Assembly: GCA_037721215.1 (NCBI GenBank)
Contig: JBBJNV010000009.1
Location: forward strand, 1-64,000
Source: Gemmatimonadaceae bacterium
GTDB taxonomy: Bacteria > Gemmatimonadota > Gemmatimonadetes > Gemmatimonadales > Gemmatimonadaceae
Length of the DNA stretch: 64,000 bases
Direction: 5' to 3'
Positions 35,831 to 44,345 of this stretch are shown here, in pieces (the first letter of the stretch is position 1; every line of letters begins with the position of its first letter). Both the position numbers and the translations under genes were made by a program. The notes below the pieces were generated by a model. The model was not told the origin of the DNA and made no database searches. It saw only the letters and a program-made list of their open reading frames with translations.

Positions 35831-36823
35831 TTGCCGATAGCCGAAGACCATCCTGTCATCTCGGTGGTAGTTCCCATCTTCAACGAGGAACTGGTCATCG
35901 ACGCGCTTCATTCGCGGCTGCTGCCCGTGCTCGAAGGAATGAATGCGTCGTTCGAGGTGATCCTCGTCAACGATGGCAGCCGCGACCGATCGGCGGCAAT
36001 GCTGGACGCGGTCTGCGATGAAGATCGTCGATTCAAGGCACTGCATTTCTCACGGAACTTTGGTCATCAGGCGGCTGTGACGGCAGGCCTTCACGCGGTC
36101 TCGGGCGACTGCGCGATCGTCATCGATGCGGATCTTCAGGATCCTCCCGAGCTGATCGTCGACCTCGTTTCGAAATGGCGCGAAGGATTCGAGGTCGTTT
36201 ACGCGCAACGTATAGCGAGACGCAGCGAGAGCCTTGCCTTCCGCGCGACAGCTTTCCTGTTTTACCGAGGGTTCGGCGCCCTCAGTGAAGTCAAGGTTCC
36301 CCCGGATACCGGCGATTTCTGCCTGATGGACCGCCAGGTGGTCGATCTCCTGAACGCCATGCCGGAGCGCAATCGCTACATCCGCGGGCTCAGAGCGTGG
36401 CTTGGGTTTCGGCAGACGGCGGTGCAGTTTGAGCGGCCGGGCCGGTTCGCGGGAGAAACGAAGTATTCGCTGGCGCGACTCTTTGGACTCGCGACGGACG
36501 CCATCTTTTCGCTTTCGAAGGCGCCACTTCGCCTTGCCACATATTTTGGGTTCGTCGTCTCCGGAGCGAGTTTCATACTCGGGGTCACGTTCATCATCGA
36601 GCGTCTTACGACTTCGGCCGATCTGGCACGCGGCTGGGCCTCGACCATTGTCGTGGTTCTGTTCCTTGGCGGAGTGCAACTCATCTGTCTTGGTCTGATC
36701 GGCGAATTCATAGGCCGTATTTATGACGAGGTGAAACAGCGTCCGCTGTATGTCGTCGACCGGTCGACCGGCATCGCGCCACCGGATTCGTCGCCGCGGA
36801 AAGCACGATCGATCGAAGGGTGA
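35831..36823 (+). CDS. GtrB/ArnC-type polyprenyl-phosphate glycosyltransferase
   Basis: The GT2 domain begins at ISVVVPIFNEE and has VILVNDGSRDRS, VIDADLQDPPEL (catalytic DAD) and FCLMDRQVV. Two membrane helices follow near the C-terminus, as in DPM1/GtrB enzymes that load a sugar onto undecaprenyl phosphate. Length from TTG 35831 (330 residues) fits the family. ATG 35699 or 35663 would add 44-56 atypical residues overlapping the promoter region of the divergent beta-helix gene. It probably supplies the lipid-linked sugar for the large membrane protein downstream. Confidence 0.85.
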   Translation: MPIAEDHPVISVVVPIFNEELVIDALHSRLLPVLEGMNASFEVILVNDGSRDRSAAMLDAVCDEDRRFKALHFSRNFGHQAAVTAGLHAVSGDCAIVIDADLQDPPELIVDLVSKWREGFEVVYAQRIARRSESLAFRATAFLFYRGFGALSEVKVPPDTGDFCLMDRQVVDLLNAMPERNRYIRGLRAWLGFRQTAVQFERPGRFAGETKYSLARLFGLATDAIFSLSKAPLRLATYFGFVVSGASFILGVTFIIERLTTSADLARGWASTIVVVLFLGGVQLICLGLIGEFIGRIYDEVKQRPLYVVDRSTGIAPPDSSPRKARSIEG

Positions 36824-36857
36824 AGCACGAAAAGGAAATTCAGCTGCCCCTGATCCG

Positions 36858-39116
36858 GTGACCGCTGACGCAGAGCCGGCTGACCACCCGCTTCAGAACG
36901 CCGTGAAACGGGAGAGGCGATTGGCCGATGAATCGTTCGGAACCGTCGTTGTCTGCTCCTCGGTTGCCGCTATTGTCATTGGTGCGGTTTACTGGATGAG
37001 CCGGAGCGGCTTTTCAAATCCGGTCGCGCCCGTGCTGAGGACCGTCGGCTTCAGTCTGTTCCTCATCTCGTTTCCGCACTCTGTACGGCATCTCATAGCG
37101 TTGCGGACCGGTAAGTATTCCTGGTTATCATCTTACTGCTTCCTATGGCTGGTGGCGCTCGCGTTCACTGCTGCCGCTGGGCGGATCGCTGGTGAAGGGA
37201 GTGTTAGTTCGGGTGCAGTGCTGGGTGTCGCGGGGGCGATTGCCTTCGTCCTGACCCTGATCAGCTGGTTGCAGCGTGAGTCTCCGCGAACCAGTGCCGC
37301 GATCATAGGCGGCAGCGGCGCGTTTGCGTTGTGGACATCCGGGGTGGTTTGGGGACGTATCTACAAGAATCCTCTCTTCTTCGAAAATCTCGCCGTCAGT
37401 GGTGTCGTGCATCATGACTCGCTGCCGCTGATGGCATTTGCCAGCATGCTCCGCACCTACGGCAGCGCGAGCACCGGATTAGATGGGCTCCCATATACTG
37501 CCTACCACTGGGGCTCGATGTGGCTCTTTGCTCAATGGTCGAACCTGCTCGGCGTTGACAGTCTGGATTTCTATCAGCTTGCCTTCCCAGTCATTGCAAT
37601 TCCGCTCTTCTTTGGCGCTATCCTGGCTGTAGCAACCGAAATCGGCCGGCTGTCCGGGACGGCCGCGCGTGGACCATTGAGCGGCGTTCGGCCATGGCTG
37701 GTTTTACTCGTTGCAAGCGTGGGAGTGATTCCGGTTTCGGCGATGGATTCGATGGGGGTGTGGACATCGAACGTGGTCATCTCAGAGTCTTATACAGTCG
37801 CGGTACCCGTCGCGCTGCTGTTGCTGGCAACCGCGTTCGTGTTCTGGAAGACGCGCGGAAACAAGGTGACGGATTCATTTTTTGTGCTGGCAATTTTCCC
37901 GCTGGGAATTGTCGCGCTGGGATATGTCAAGATCTCGCTGATGGTACTCGGGTTTGGCCTTTCACTGTACCTTGGGTTCCGGCTGCGCCTTTACAGGCAT
38001 CCTCTTTTTGCAGCGGCTGGCGTGGTGCTGGTGTTGCTCGTTTTTCTGACTTACGGTCGCGTATCGCAGCCGGCTCACAATGAAGGGTTTGCGGCGTTCG
38101 ATTTCCTGAACGCGTTCGTGCCTCGCCCGTGGTGGCCGTTCTTCTTCGTGATACATCTACTGTGGTCGTGGGTTTTCGTCGTGCTCAGGCTTCGGTACGA
38201 GGGTGTTCGGACTCTTGGCGATCTTTATGCGGCAATCAGGGAACGCCGGTTGCTCGACGCCGAGTCGGTCGTGGTGATCGCGGCGGCTGGAATCGCTCCG
38301 GGACTCGCAGTCCACATCGACGGTGGGTCGGCGTTCTACTTCTCCGATGTGCAGCGCTGGCTGTCGGTAGCGTTGCTCGTTGCCGCAGCCAATGTCCTCA
38401 TGCTCCCCAACAGGACCGGGACGGGCGAGCCTGGGATTCCGGCCCGGCCCGCGATACCGGCGGCCAGGGCTCAGCATTCACTGAGCCGCACTCCCGCGGT
38501 TTTTGCGCTCGTCGCGTTTATCGCCATTCCGCTGCTGATTTCCATGGGCGCGAATGCTCTGCGATGGCCCGCTCAGATGCTCCGGGATAACGCTGCGACC
38601 CGTCGCGCAGTTTACCAGTCCGACGGTGGCCCGCCATCTGCCGATGGAATCCGTGCATTGCCCCGGCTGATCGAGCCTGGAGTGTTGCAACCGGGCATCC
38701 GCAATTCGCGAAACATTCAGGTTCTCGACCAGCTGCGGGCATTGAGTCGACTGCCGCGTGACGAACGGCGAAGAACTGCCCTTTTTATTCCGCAGTCCGA
38801 GACTGCCTACTGGAGCATTCTCGCGCGACCTGGGGCTTGCACCTATGCATCATTCATTGCGCCCGCCCTTTCCGGGATGGCGATGATAGACGGAATGCCG
38901 GCATTCGGATGCAAGCTGAGTCGCTACTACGGGCTGGGGGCATATTCACCGAGGAGGCGCGCGCAAACTGCGGAGGATGAATCAGCGCCGGCTCTTTGTG
39001 CCCGCGCACGCCGGAGCCAGCTTGACCGGGTACTAATCCTCCGGTTCCAGGGTGCCGGGGTGTTGCGGTCTCAGCGTATCGACTGTCCGGCCGGCGCCGC
39101 ATTGTCGGCGATCTAG
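36858..39116 (+). CDS. Large polytopic membrane protein, probable partner of the GtrB-like enzyme
   Basis: The product of about 752 residues has 12 or more hydrophobic segments with a loop reading GLPYTAYHWGSMWLFAQW near residue 215, then a soluble C-terminal part of about 190 residues. Sitting directly after a GtrB-like gene, it is placed like a GtrC-type glucosyltransferase that moves sugar from the lipid carrier to the polymer on the periplasmic side; this is inference. The start is unclear: GTG 36858 and GTG 36903 lie after the GtrB gene, while ATG 36750 would overlap that gene by 74 bases and begin with a basic, shadow-like stretch. Confidence 0.68.
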   Translation: MTADAEPADHPLQNAVKRERRLADESFGTVVVCSSVAAIVIGAVYWMSRSGFSNPVAPVLRTVGFSLFLISFPHSVRHLIALRTGKYSWLSSYCFLWLVALAFTAAAGRIAGEGSVSSGAVLGVAGAIAFVLTLISWLQRESPRTSAAIIGGSGAFALWTSGVVWGRIYKNPLFFENLAVSGVVHHDSLPLMAFASMLRTYGSASTGLDGLPYTAYHWGSMWLFAQWSNLLGVDSLDFYQLAFPVIAIPLFFGAILAVATEIGRLSGTAARGPLSGVRPWLVLLVASVGVIPVSAMDSMGVWTSNVVISESYTVAVPVALLLLATAFVFWKTRGNKVTDSFFVLAIFPLGIVALGYVKISLMVLGFGLSLYLGFRLRLYRHPLFAAAGVVLVLLVFLTYGRVSQPAHNEGFAAFDFLNAFVPRPWWPFFFVIHLLWSWVFVVLRLRYEGVRTLGDLYAAIRERRLLDAESVVVIAAAGIAPGLAVHIDGGSAFYFSDVQRWLSVALLVAAANVLMLPNRTGTGEPGIPARPAIPAARAQHSLSRTPAVFALVAFIAIPLLISMGANALRWPAQMLRDNAATRRAVYQSDGGPPSADGIRALPRLIEPGVLQPGIRNSRNIQVLDQLRALSRLPRDERRRTALFIPQSETAYWSILARPGACTYASFIAPALSGMAMIDGMPAFGCKLSRYYGLGAYSPRRRAQTAEDESAPALCARARRSQLDRVLILRFQGAGVLRSQRIDCPAGAALSAI

Positions 39117-39794
39117 TACCGGTCATCGTTCCATGTCCAGCAGACGCGCGCCGGGGAGGGGTCGTCGGGTGATAAACAGGTCGGCCTGGCGACCCTCTGC
39201 CGGCGACACCACAAAAGCGGAAACTCCTGGGCAGTCGTGAAATGATATTTGCCAAGGCCCCGGAAATTGTCCCAACCCTTTCACTGCACAATTTTTTTTT
39301 TGCGACCGCTGAAGGCGCGCGGATGCATGCGGGTGAAAACTGCCACGTACATCTCGGAGTGCATAATGGCACAACCGGACACTCGTCATTCCGACTTTGA
39401 TCATGCTCTCTTTATCTATCTGCCGCGAGCTGGGATACGATATTCGCGAGGTGTCAGTGAACTGGACGCATCAGCCCGGTTCGAAAGTGGCAGTAGTTGC
39501 CGACGGTCTCCGGATGGTAGCTGATCTCGTTCGTATCCGGCAAAATGCCGCACGAGGTCTTTACAATGCCCCACGTCTCGGTGTTCACCCGGCCGATGAC
39601 AGCGTGCCCAATCCGGCATTGTCTGACCCAGGCACGTCGTCGAGCGCGCGGGAGCGTATATATGTGGCTGAAACAAATGCTCCCTGGTTGCACCGGTCGA
39701 ACTATATCGGCGACGGGCGCCGCCGCCCAAACGTATATTGCAGCATGATTCCCTATATCTCTGCGGCGTCGGTTCGCCTCTGCTGCGCCGGCCG
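39117..39794. other. 678-base gap containing gene debris
   Basis: No intact gene is supported here. The gap contains the GT2 remnant listed separately (39366-39545), a run of ten T at 39292-39301 without a strong stem, and AT-rich patches (GTATATATG near 39657) that might belong to a promoter for the cupin gene. The minus strand has an open frame of about 90 codons at 39123-39404 with no recognisable domain. Confidence 0.5.
39366..39545 (+). pseudogene. C-terminal remnant of a DPM1/ALG5-type GT2 glycosyltransferase with 4-base duplication
   Basis: One frame reads SDFDHALFI and, after a frame change, another reads CRELGYDIREVSVNW then HQPGSKVAVVADGLRMVADL and RIRQNAARGLYN. This is the C-terminal block of polyprenyl-phosphate GT2 enzymes (E-V-x-V-x-W, PGSKV, RM-x-x-DL). 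The frames join if one ATCT of the tandem ATCTATCT at 39414-39421 is removed. The catalytic N-terminal two thirds of the gene are missing. It is a decayed gene end. Confidence 0.75.
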
Positions 39795-40226
39795 ATGATA
39801 GAGACGCTGAAATCGGGCGACGACCTTCTGGCTGTAATCGTGTCTCGCGATTTTCATGAGCACGGAATCCACTTCTTCACACCTAACGATCTTTCGCAGC
39901 AGCTTGCATTCATGCGACATCCGGCGGGCAAGGTGATTGACCCGCACGTGCATAATCCGGTAGCGCGAAGCGTTCAGTACACGCAGGAAGTGCTGTTTAT
40001 CAAGAAGGGGCGCCTGAGGGTGGATTTTTATGACAGTTCTCAGGTGTATCTACAAAGCCGGATCCTCCATGCCGGCGACGTGATACTCCTTGCCACCGGC
40101 GGCCATGGATTCCAGGTCCTCGACGAGGTCGAAATGGTCGAGGTGAAACAGGGGCCATATGCGGGGGATCAGGACAAGACGCGGTTCGAGGGAGTAGCGG
40201 CCGACCGGGTGGAAATTCCCGGGTAA
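39795..40226 (+). CDS. Cupin-fold protein
   Basis: From ATG 39795 the 143-residue protein has a single cupin barrel: HFFTPNDLSQQLAFMRHPAG, IDPHVHNPV (metal-type histidines), TQEVLFIKKGRLRVDFYD and LHAGDVILLATGGHGFQVL. Small cupins of this kind occur in polysaccharide loci next to aminotransferases, as here, and may be sugar isomerases or regulators. The longer upstream frame overlaps debris and is less likely. Reaction unknown. Confidence 0.78.
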   Translation: MIETLKSGDDLLAVIVSRDFHEHGIHFFTPNDLSQQLAFMRHPAGKVIDPHVHNPVARSVQYTQEVLFIKKGRLRVDFYDSSQVYLQSRILHAGDVILLATGGHGFQVLDEVEMVEVKQGPYAGDQDKTRFEGVAADRVEIPG

Positions 40227-40292
40227 GGTTTTTCAGGCCCGCCCGCGCGGAGGCCATGCTCATGGCCCAGGCAAGGTGTATTTTCAATCGAT

Positions 40293-41414
40293 ATGACTGA
40301 CGCGTTTATCCCGGTGAACGAACCGGTCCTCGACGGTAACGAGCGTAGGTATCTCAATCAGTGCATCGACACCGGATGGATCTCATCGGAGGGCCCATTC
40401 ATCCGCGAATTCGAGACTCGATTCGCCGCAAGCGTTGGCCGTAAGCATGGAGTCGCGGTATGCAACGGCTCGGCGGCACTCGATGCGGCTGCAGCCGCAC
40501 TTGATATCGAGACCGGCGATGAAGTCATCCTTCCGACCTTCACAATCATTTCCTGCGCCTCGGCGATCTCACGGTTAGGGGCCGTTCCGGTCGTCATCGA
40601 CTGCGAGCCGGCTACGTGGAACATGAATGTTCGAGCGATCGAAAGCCGCATCACGTCTCGCACGCGCGCTATCATGGCCGTCCATATTTACGGTCTTCCG
40701 GTGGACATGAATCCGCTCCTCGACATTGCCGCCCGCCACGGGCTGTCGGTCATCGAAGATGCCGCCGAGATGATCGGGCAGACCTATCGCGGCAAGTCGT
40801 GCGGTTCCTTTGGCGACATCTCGACCTTCAGCTTCTATCCGAACAAGCACATTACCACCGGTGAAGGCGGAATGATTGTCACCGATGACGACGCGCTCGC
40901 CGAGCGATGCAGGTCGCTTCGGAATCTCGCGTTCACGTCGCAGCGACGATTTGTGCATGAGGAGCTGGGATGGAATTTCAGGATGACCAACCTGCAGGCG
41001 GCCGTTGGACTGGCTCAGCTCGAACGGCTCGATGAGTTCGTTGAGCGCAAGCGTCGCATGTTCGAACGGTATACCGATTTGTTTGCCGGCCTTGATCGCG
41101 TTCAGCTCCCCCTCGCGTCGACGGACTACGCCTGCAACGTGAACTGGGTATATGGGATGGTTCTGAACGATGACGTTCCGTTCGACGCAATTGAGGCGAT
41201 GAAGCGGCTGAGCGAGATAGGCATTGGCTCCAGGCCTTTCTTCTGGCCGATGCATGAGCAACCGGTGTACCGCCGCCAGGGCTTGTTCGCCGGCGAGAGT
41301 TATCCGGTCGCCGAGCGGATCGCAAGACGGGGATTCTATATTCCCAGCGGCCTGGCGCTGACGGAAGCACAGATGAACCGCGTTGTGGCAGGTGTCAGGA
41401 CCGTGCTATCGTGA
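40293..41414 (+). CDS. DegT/DnrJ/EryC1/StrS aminotransferase, perosamine-synthase-like
   Basis: The 373-residue PLP enzyme has GWISSEGPFIREFE near 28-41, VCNGSAALDAA, VIEDAAEMIG (Asp156) and FYPNKHITTGEGG (Lys185). WISSEG at the start and PNKHITTGEGG are common in GDP-perosamine synthases. With Gmd in the same window it could form GDP-perosamine, competing with fucose synthesis. It could also act as the missing PseC-like step. The stop overlaps the GTG of the methyltransferase. Confidence 0.88.
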   Translation: MTDAFIPVNEPVLDGNERRYLNQCIDTGWISSEGPFIREFETRFAASVGRKHGVAVCNGSAALDAAAAALDIETGDEVILPTFTIISCASAISRLGAVPVVIDCEPATWNMNVRAIESRITSRTRAIMAVHIYGLPVDMNPLLDIAARHGLSVIEDAAEMIGQTYRGKSCGSFGDISTFSFYPNKHITTGEGGMIVTDDDALAERCRSLRNLAFTSQRRFVHEELGWNFRMTNLQAAVGLAQLERLDEFVERKRRMFERYTDLFAGLDRVQLPLASTDYACNVNWVYGMVLNDDVPFDAIEAMKRLSEIGIGSRPFFWPMHEQPVYRRQGLFAGESYPVAERIARRGFYIPSGLALTEAQMNRVVAGVRTVLS

Positions 41415-42178
41415 CCGTATTTGGCGCCTATTCCCGCTACTACGATCTGCTATATCGCGGCAAGGATTACGCGGCGGAAGCAGGCTACGTTCGTGATCTG
41501 CTTGTGAACGCCGCGCCAACGGCTCATTCGCTTCTTGAACTGGGTTGCGGCACGGGGGCGCATGCGGCCGAACTGGCTGCACTGGGATACAGTGTGACTG
41601 GTGTCGATCTGAGCGAAGGCATGCTCGAAGCCGCGCGCAATCGAAAGGCCACGCTGCCGGAACCGCTCGCGGGCCGGCTCAGCTTCGAGCCCGGCGATGC
41701 ACGGACGGTTCGGCTTGAGCGGAAATTCGACGCGGTGATCAGCCTGTTTCACGTAATGAGTTACCAGACGACGAATGAAGACCTTGGCGCTGCCTTCGCA
41801 ACCGTCCGGGAGCATCTGGTACCTGGGGGCGTGTTCGTTTTCGATTGCTGGTATGGACCCGCAGTGCTTGCACAACGTCCGGCCGTAGCGGTGAAAAGGC
41901 TGTCTGACGATTGCACTGAAGTAACGCGGATCGCCGAGCCGGTTATGCGCCACCTGGAGAACGTTGTCGACGTCCACTACAGCGTAATGGTCGTGGACAG
42001 GGCCTCTGGATTAACGGAAACTCTCCGCGAAACCCACCGGATGCGATATCTGTTCGCGCCCGAAATCGAACTGGCCCTCAATGCATCAGAGATGACGCTC
42101 GTAGCGTCGCGCGCGTGGATGCTCGACACCCAGCCGGGCCTGGAAAGCTGGGGGGCGTGTTTCGTTGGGCGGGGATGA
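41411..42178 (+). CDS. Class I SAM-dependent methyltransferase
   Basis: The 255-residue protein begins FGAYSRYYDLLYRGKDYAAE and has SLLELGCGTGAHAAELA (motif I) and VTGVDLSEGML, the common layout of sugar or small-molecule N-/O-methyltransferases. It directly follows the aminotransferase with a GTGA overlap, so it may methylate the amino sugar made there. The next gene begins at its stop (ATGA). Confidence 0.85.
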   Translation: MTVFGAYSRYYDLLYRGKDYAAEAGYVRDLLVNAAPTAHSLLELGCGTGAHAAELAALGYSVTGVDLSEGMLEAARNRKATLPEPLAGRLSFEPGDARTVRLERKFDAVISLFHVMSYQTTNEDLGAAFATVREHLVPGGVFVFDCWYGPAVLAQRPAVAVKRLSDDCTEVTRIAEPVMRHLENVVDVHYSVMVVDRASGLTETLRETHRMRYLFAPEIELALNASEMTLVASRAWMLDTQPGLESWGACFVGRG

Positions 42179-43347
42179 AACGGATCGGCATTCTGCTGAC
42201 GTCTGAAGGAGGTGGCGGTGCATTCCAGTACACGCAAGCGGTGCTCGATGCTGTCCTCGCACTGCCACGTTCCGAATTCAGCCTCGTGGCTGCTGTTACT
42301 CATGAATTCTGGTTGCAGCGGCTCGACGCGGGGGTCGAAGTTGTTCAGCTGGAGAGTACCTCGTGGAACAACGCGCTGAATCGTGTGTGGCACTACTCAA
42401 GACTGCCGGTCAGCCTCTGGCGCCGTTCGGCAAGCCGTCTCGACTCGAATGTGAGAAAACTGATTTCTGCCGCGTGCGATCTGTGGGTTTGCCCAAACCA
42501 CGAACGGTACGCGTTCCGCGCCCCGGTGCCGACGCTGGGCACGGTCCACGATCTGATGCACCGCTACGAGTCCCGCTTTCCCGAGGTTGGGGACAATGGT
42601 GAGTTCGAATCACGCGAGTTTCATTTTCGGGAAACATGTCGCTGGGCGCGCGGCGTGATGGTCGATTCGGAAACAGGAGCGCGCCAACTGGTGGACTCCT
42701 ATGGAATCGATTCCCGAAAAGTATATGTGCTCCCATATATTCCTCCGGGGTATATCTTCGACCGCCCGATTGCCCGCGACAACCGTGTGGGGCGCGTTAT
42801 GGCACTGCCGCCAAAGTTTTTTTTCTATCCGGCCCAGTTTTACAGGCATAAGAATCACTCCGCGCTCATAACGGCTTTATCCCGCATGCTCGGTCAGTAC
42901 CCGGACGTGCGGCTTGTGCTGGCAGGCGCGACGGACCGGAACGCTTACAGCGATGTGAAAGAGCAGGTCAGTGCACTGGGCATGACGGAAAACGTCACTT
43001 TCATGGGATACGTGGCGGACGAGACGATGCCGGAGCTCTACATTCGCGCGCGCGCGCTGATCATGCCCACATTCTTTGGACCCACGAATATCCCCCAGCT
43101 CGAAGCGTTCGCACTTGGCTGTCCGGTTGCAACATCCCGAATCTATGGCATCCCGGATCAGGTCGGCGATGCGGCACTGTTGTTTGATCCGGCGTCGGTA
43201 GAGGAGATACATGAAGCACTTGTGCGGCTGTGGACGGACGACGCGCTTTGCGCCGTGCTGACGGCAAGGGGGTACGCCCATGCGAAACGATGGGGAAGGC
43301 CGCAGTTTCGCGGACGGGTGCGCGAAATCATAGAGGCGTTGGTGTGA
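42175..43347 (+). CDS. GT4-family glycosyltransferase
   Basis: I start at ATG 42175, overlapping the methyltransferase stop by four bases, just before KRIGILLTSEGGGGAFQYTQ. The 390-residue GT-B protein has GTVHDLMHRYESRFPE, PPKFFFYPAQFYRHKNH and ALIMPTFFGPTNIPQLEAFA, a mannosyltransferase-like GT4 pattern with the donor-site glutamate. It belongs to the run of transferases building the repeat unit. Confidence 0.87.
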   Translation: MKRIGILLTSEGGGGAFQYTQAVLDAVLALPRSEFSLVAAVTHEFWLQRLDAGVEVVQLESTSWNNALNRVWHYSRLPVSLWRRSASRLDSNVRKLISAACDLWVCPNHERYAFRAPVPTLGTVHDLMHRYESRFPEVGDNGEFESREFHFRETCRWARGVMVDSETGARQLVDSYGIDSRKVYVLPYIPPGYIFDRPIARDNRVGRVMALPPKFFFYPAQFYRHKNHSALITALSRMLGQYPDVRLVLAGATDRNAYSDVKEQVSALGMTENVTFMGYVADETMPELYIRARALIMPTFFGPTNIPQLEAFALGCPVATSRIYGIPDQVGDAALLFDPASVEEIHEALVRLWTDDALCAVLTARGYAHAKRWGRPQFRGRVREIIEALV

Positions 43348-44345
43348 CGGAATTGCCGCCGTTGCCGTTCATCTCAGTGATCATCCCGACTTTCAACCGT
43401 TCGAGAATGTTGAACGAGACAGTTGAAACCATCGTGCGTCAGTCTTATCCGGCTGAGAGCCGGGAGTTGATACTGGTCGACAACAACTCGACCGACAGCA
43501 CGAGCGCAGCGATCAGGGATCTGGCAAGATTGCACCCCGGCATCACCGGCATCACTGAACGGCGGCGCGGGGCTCATTTTGCCCGCAACACCGGCGCTCT
43601 GGCATCACGCGGCACGATTCTCTACTTCACCGACGACGACATGCTTGCCGACCCTCACATGTTGATGCGTATCGTCGAGGGGTTCGTTGACGGCGCAAAC
43701 GTGGCTTCCGTCACCGGCCGCGTTCTTCCCAAGTGGGATACAGAGCCTCCTCGGTGGATTCTCGAGCACTGCCGCAACGCGCTCCTCAGCCTCAACGACC
43801 TCGGCGAAAGCCTCATCGTCGCGGACGACGATCCTGGAGTCTTCAGTTGTCATCAGGCCATAACACGCGACGCTTTCATGCGCGCTGGCGGATTCAACCC
43901 GGATACCAACGCCGGGGAGTTTACCGGTGACAACGAGACCGGTCTCAACATCAAGGTGAAAAAACTTGGCTACCGGTTCGCGTACGTCCCCTTGGCGGTG
44001 ACGCATCACATCATTCCCGCTTCGCGAATGACACAGCGATATGTCAACTCGCGTCTCGCCGATCAGGGATACTGCGATAGCTACACTGATTACCGGAAGC
44101 TCGTGCCCGGACGGGCGCGATTGATCCGCCGTATCGCAGCACACTCGGGTTTTGCAGCTCGCGCGCTGGTGACCGCAGTTGCCCGGCGGGCAGCGGGGAA
44201 GTCGGCCTGGCGGATCGATCTGGCACGCGCCTTCTACCACCGCAATCGGGCCAGGTACGATGTGCGGCTCATACGGCACGAAGAGTGGAGGCGGTTTGCA
44301 ATGCGGGATGACTGGCTTGACACCCCGCAATCCGGCGACCGTTGA
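43344..44345 (+). CDS. GT2-family glycosyltransferase
   Basis: GTG 43344 overlaps the previous stop (GTGA). The 333-residue protein has ISVIIPTFNRSRML, LILVDNNSTDSTS, FTDDDMLADP (the DxD-type metal site) and GEFTGDNETGLNIKVKKLG, a GT-A fold with the acceptor-side ED-like motif. It ends in a basic C-terminal region of about 80 residues. The donor is unknown. Confidence 0.87.
   Translation: MTELPPLPFISVIIPTFNRSRMLNETVETIVRQSYPAESRELILVDNNSTDSTSAAIRDLARLHPGITGITERRRGAHFARNTGALASRGTILYFTDDDMLADPHMLMRIVEGFVDGANVASVTGRVLPKWDTEPPRWILEHCRNALLSLNDLGESLIVADDDPGVFSCHQAITRDAFMRAGGFNPDTNAGEFTGDNETGLNIKVKKLGYRFAYVPLAVTHHIIPASRMTQRYVNSRLADQGYCDSYTDYRKLVPGRARLIRRIAAHSGFAARALVTAVARRAAGKSAWRIDLARAFYHRNRARYDVRLIRHEEWRRFAMRDDWLDTPQSGDR

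Noticed and set aside
39123-39404. Minus-strand 93-codon frame in the debris region
   Set aside because: Parts look protein-like (PAEGRQADLFITRRPLPGA), but there is no family match, and it overlaps the GT2 remnant on the other strand. Too weak to call.
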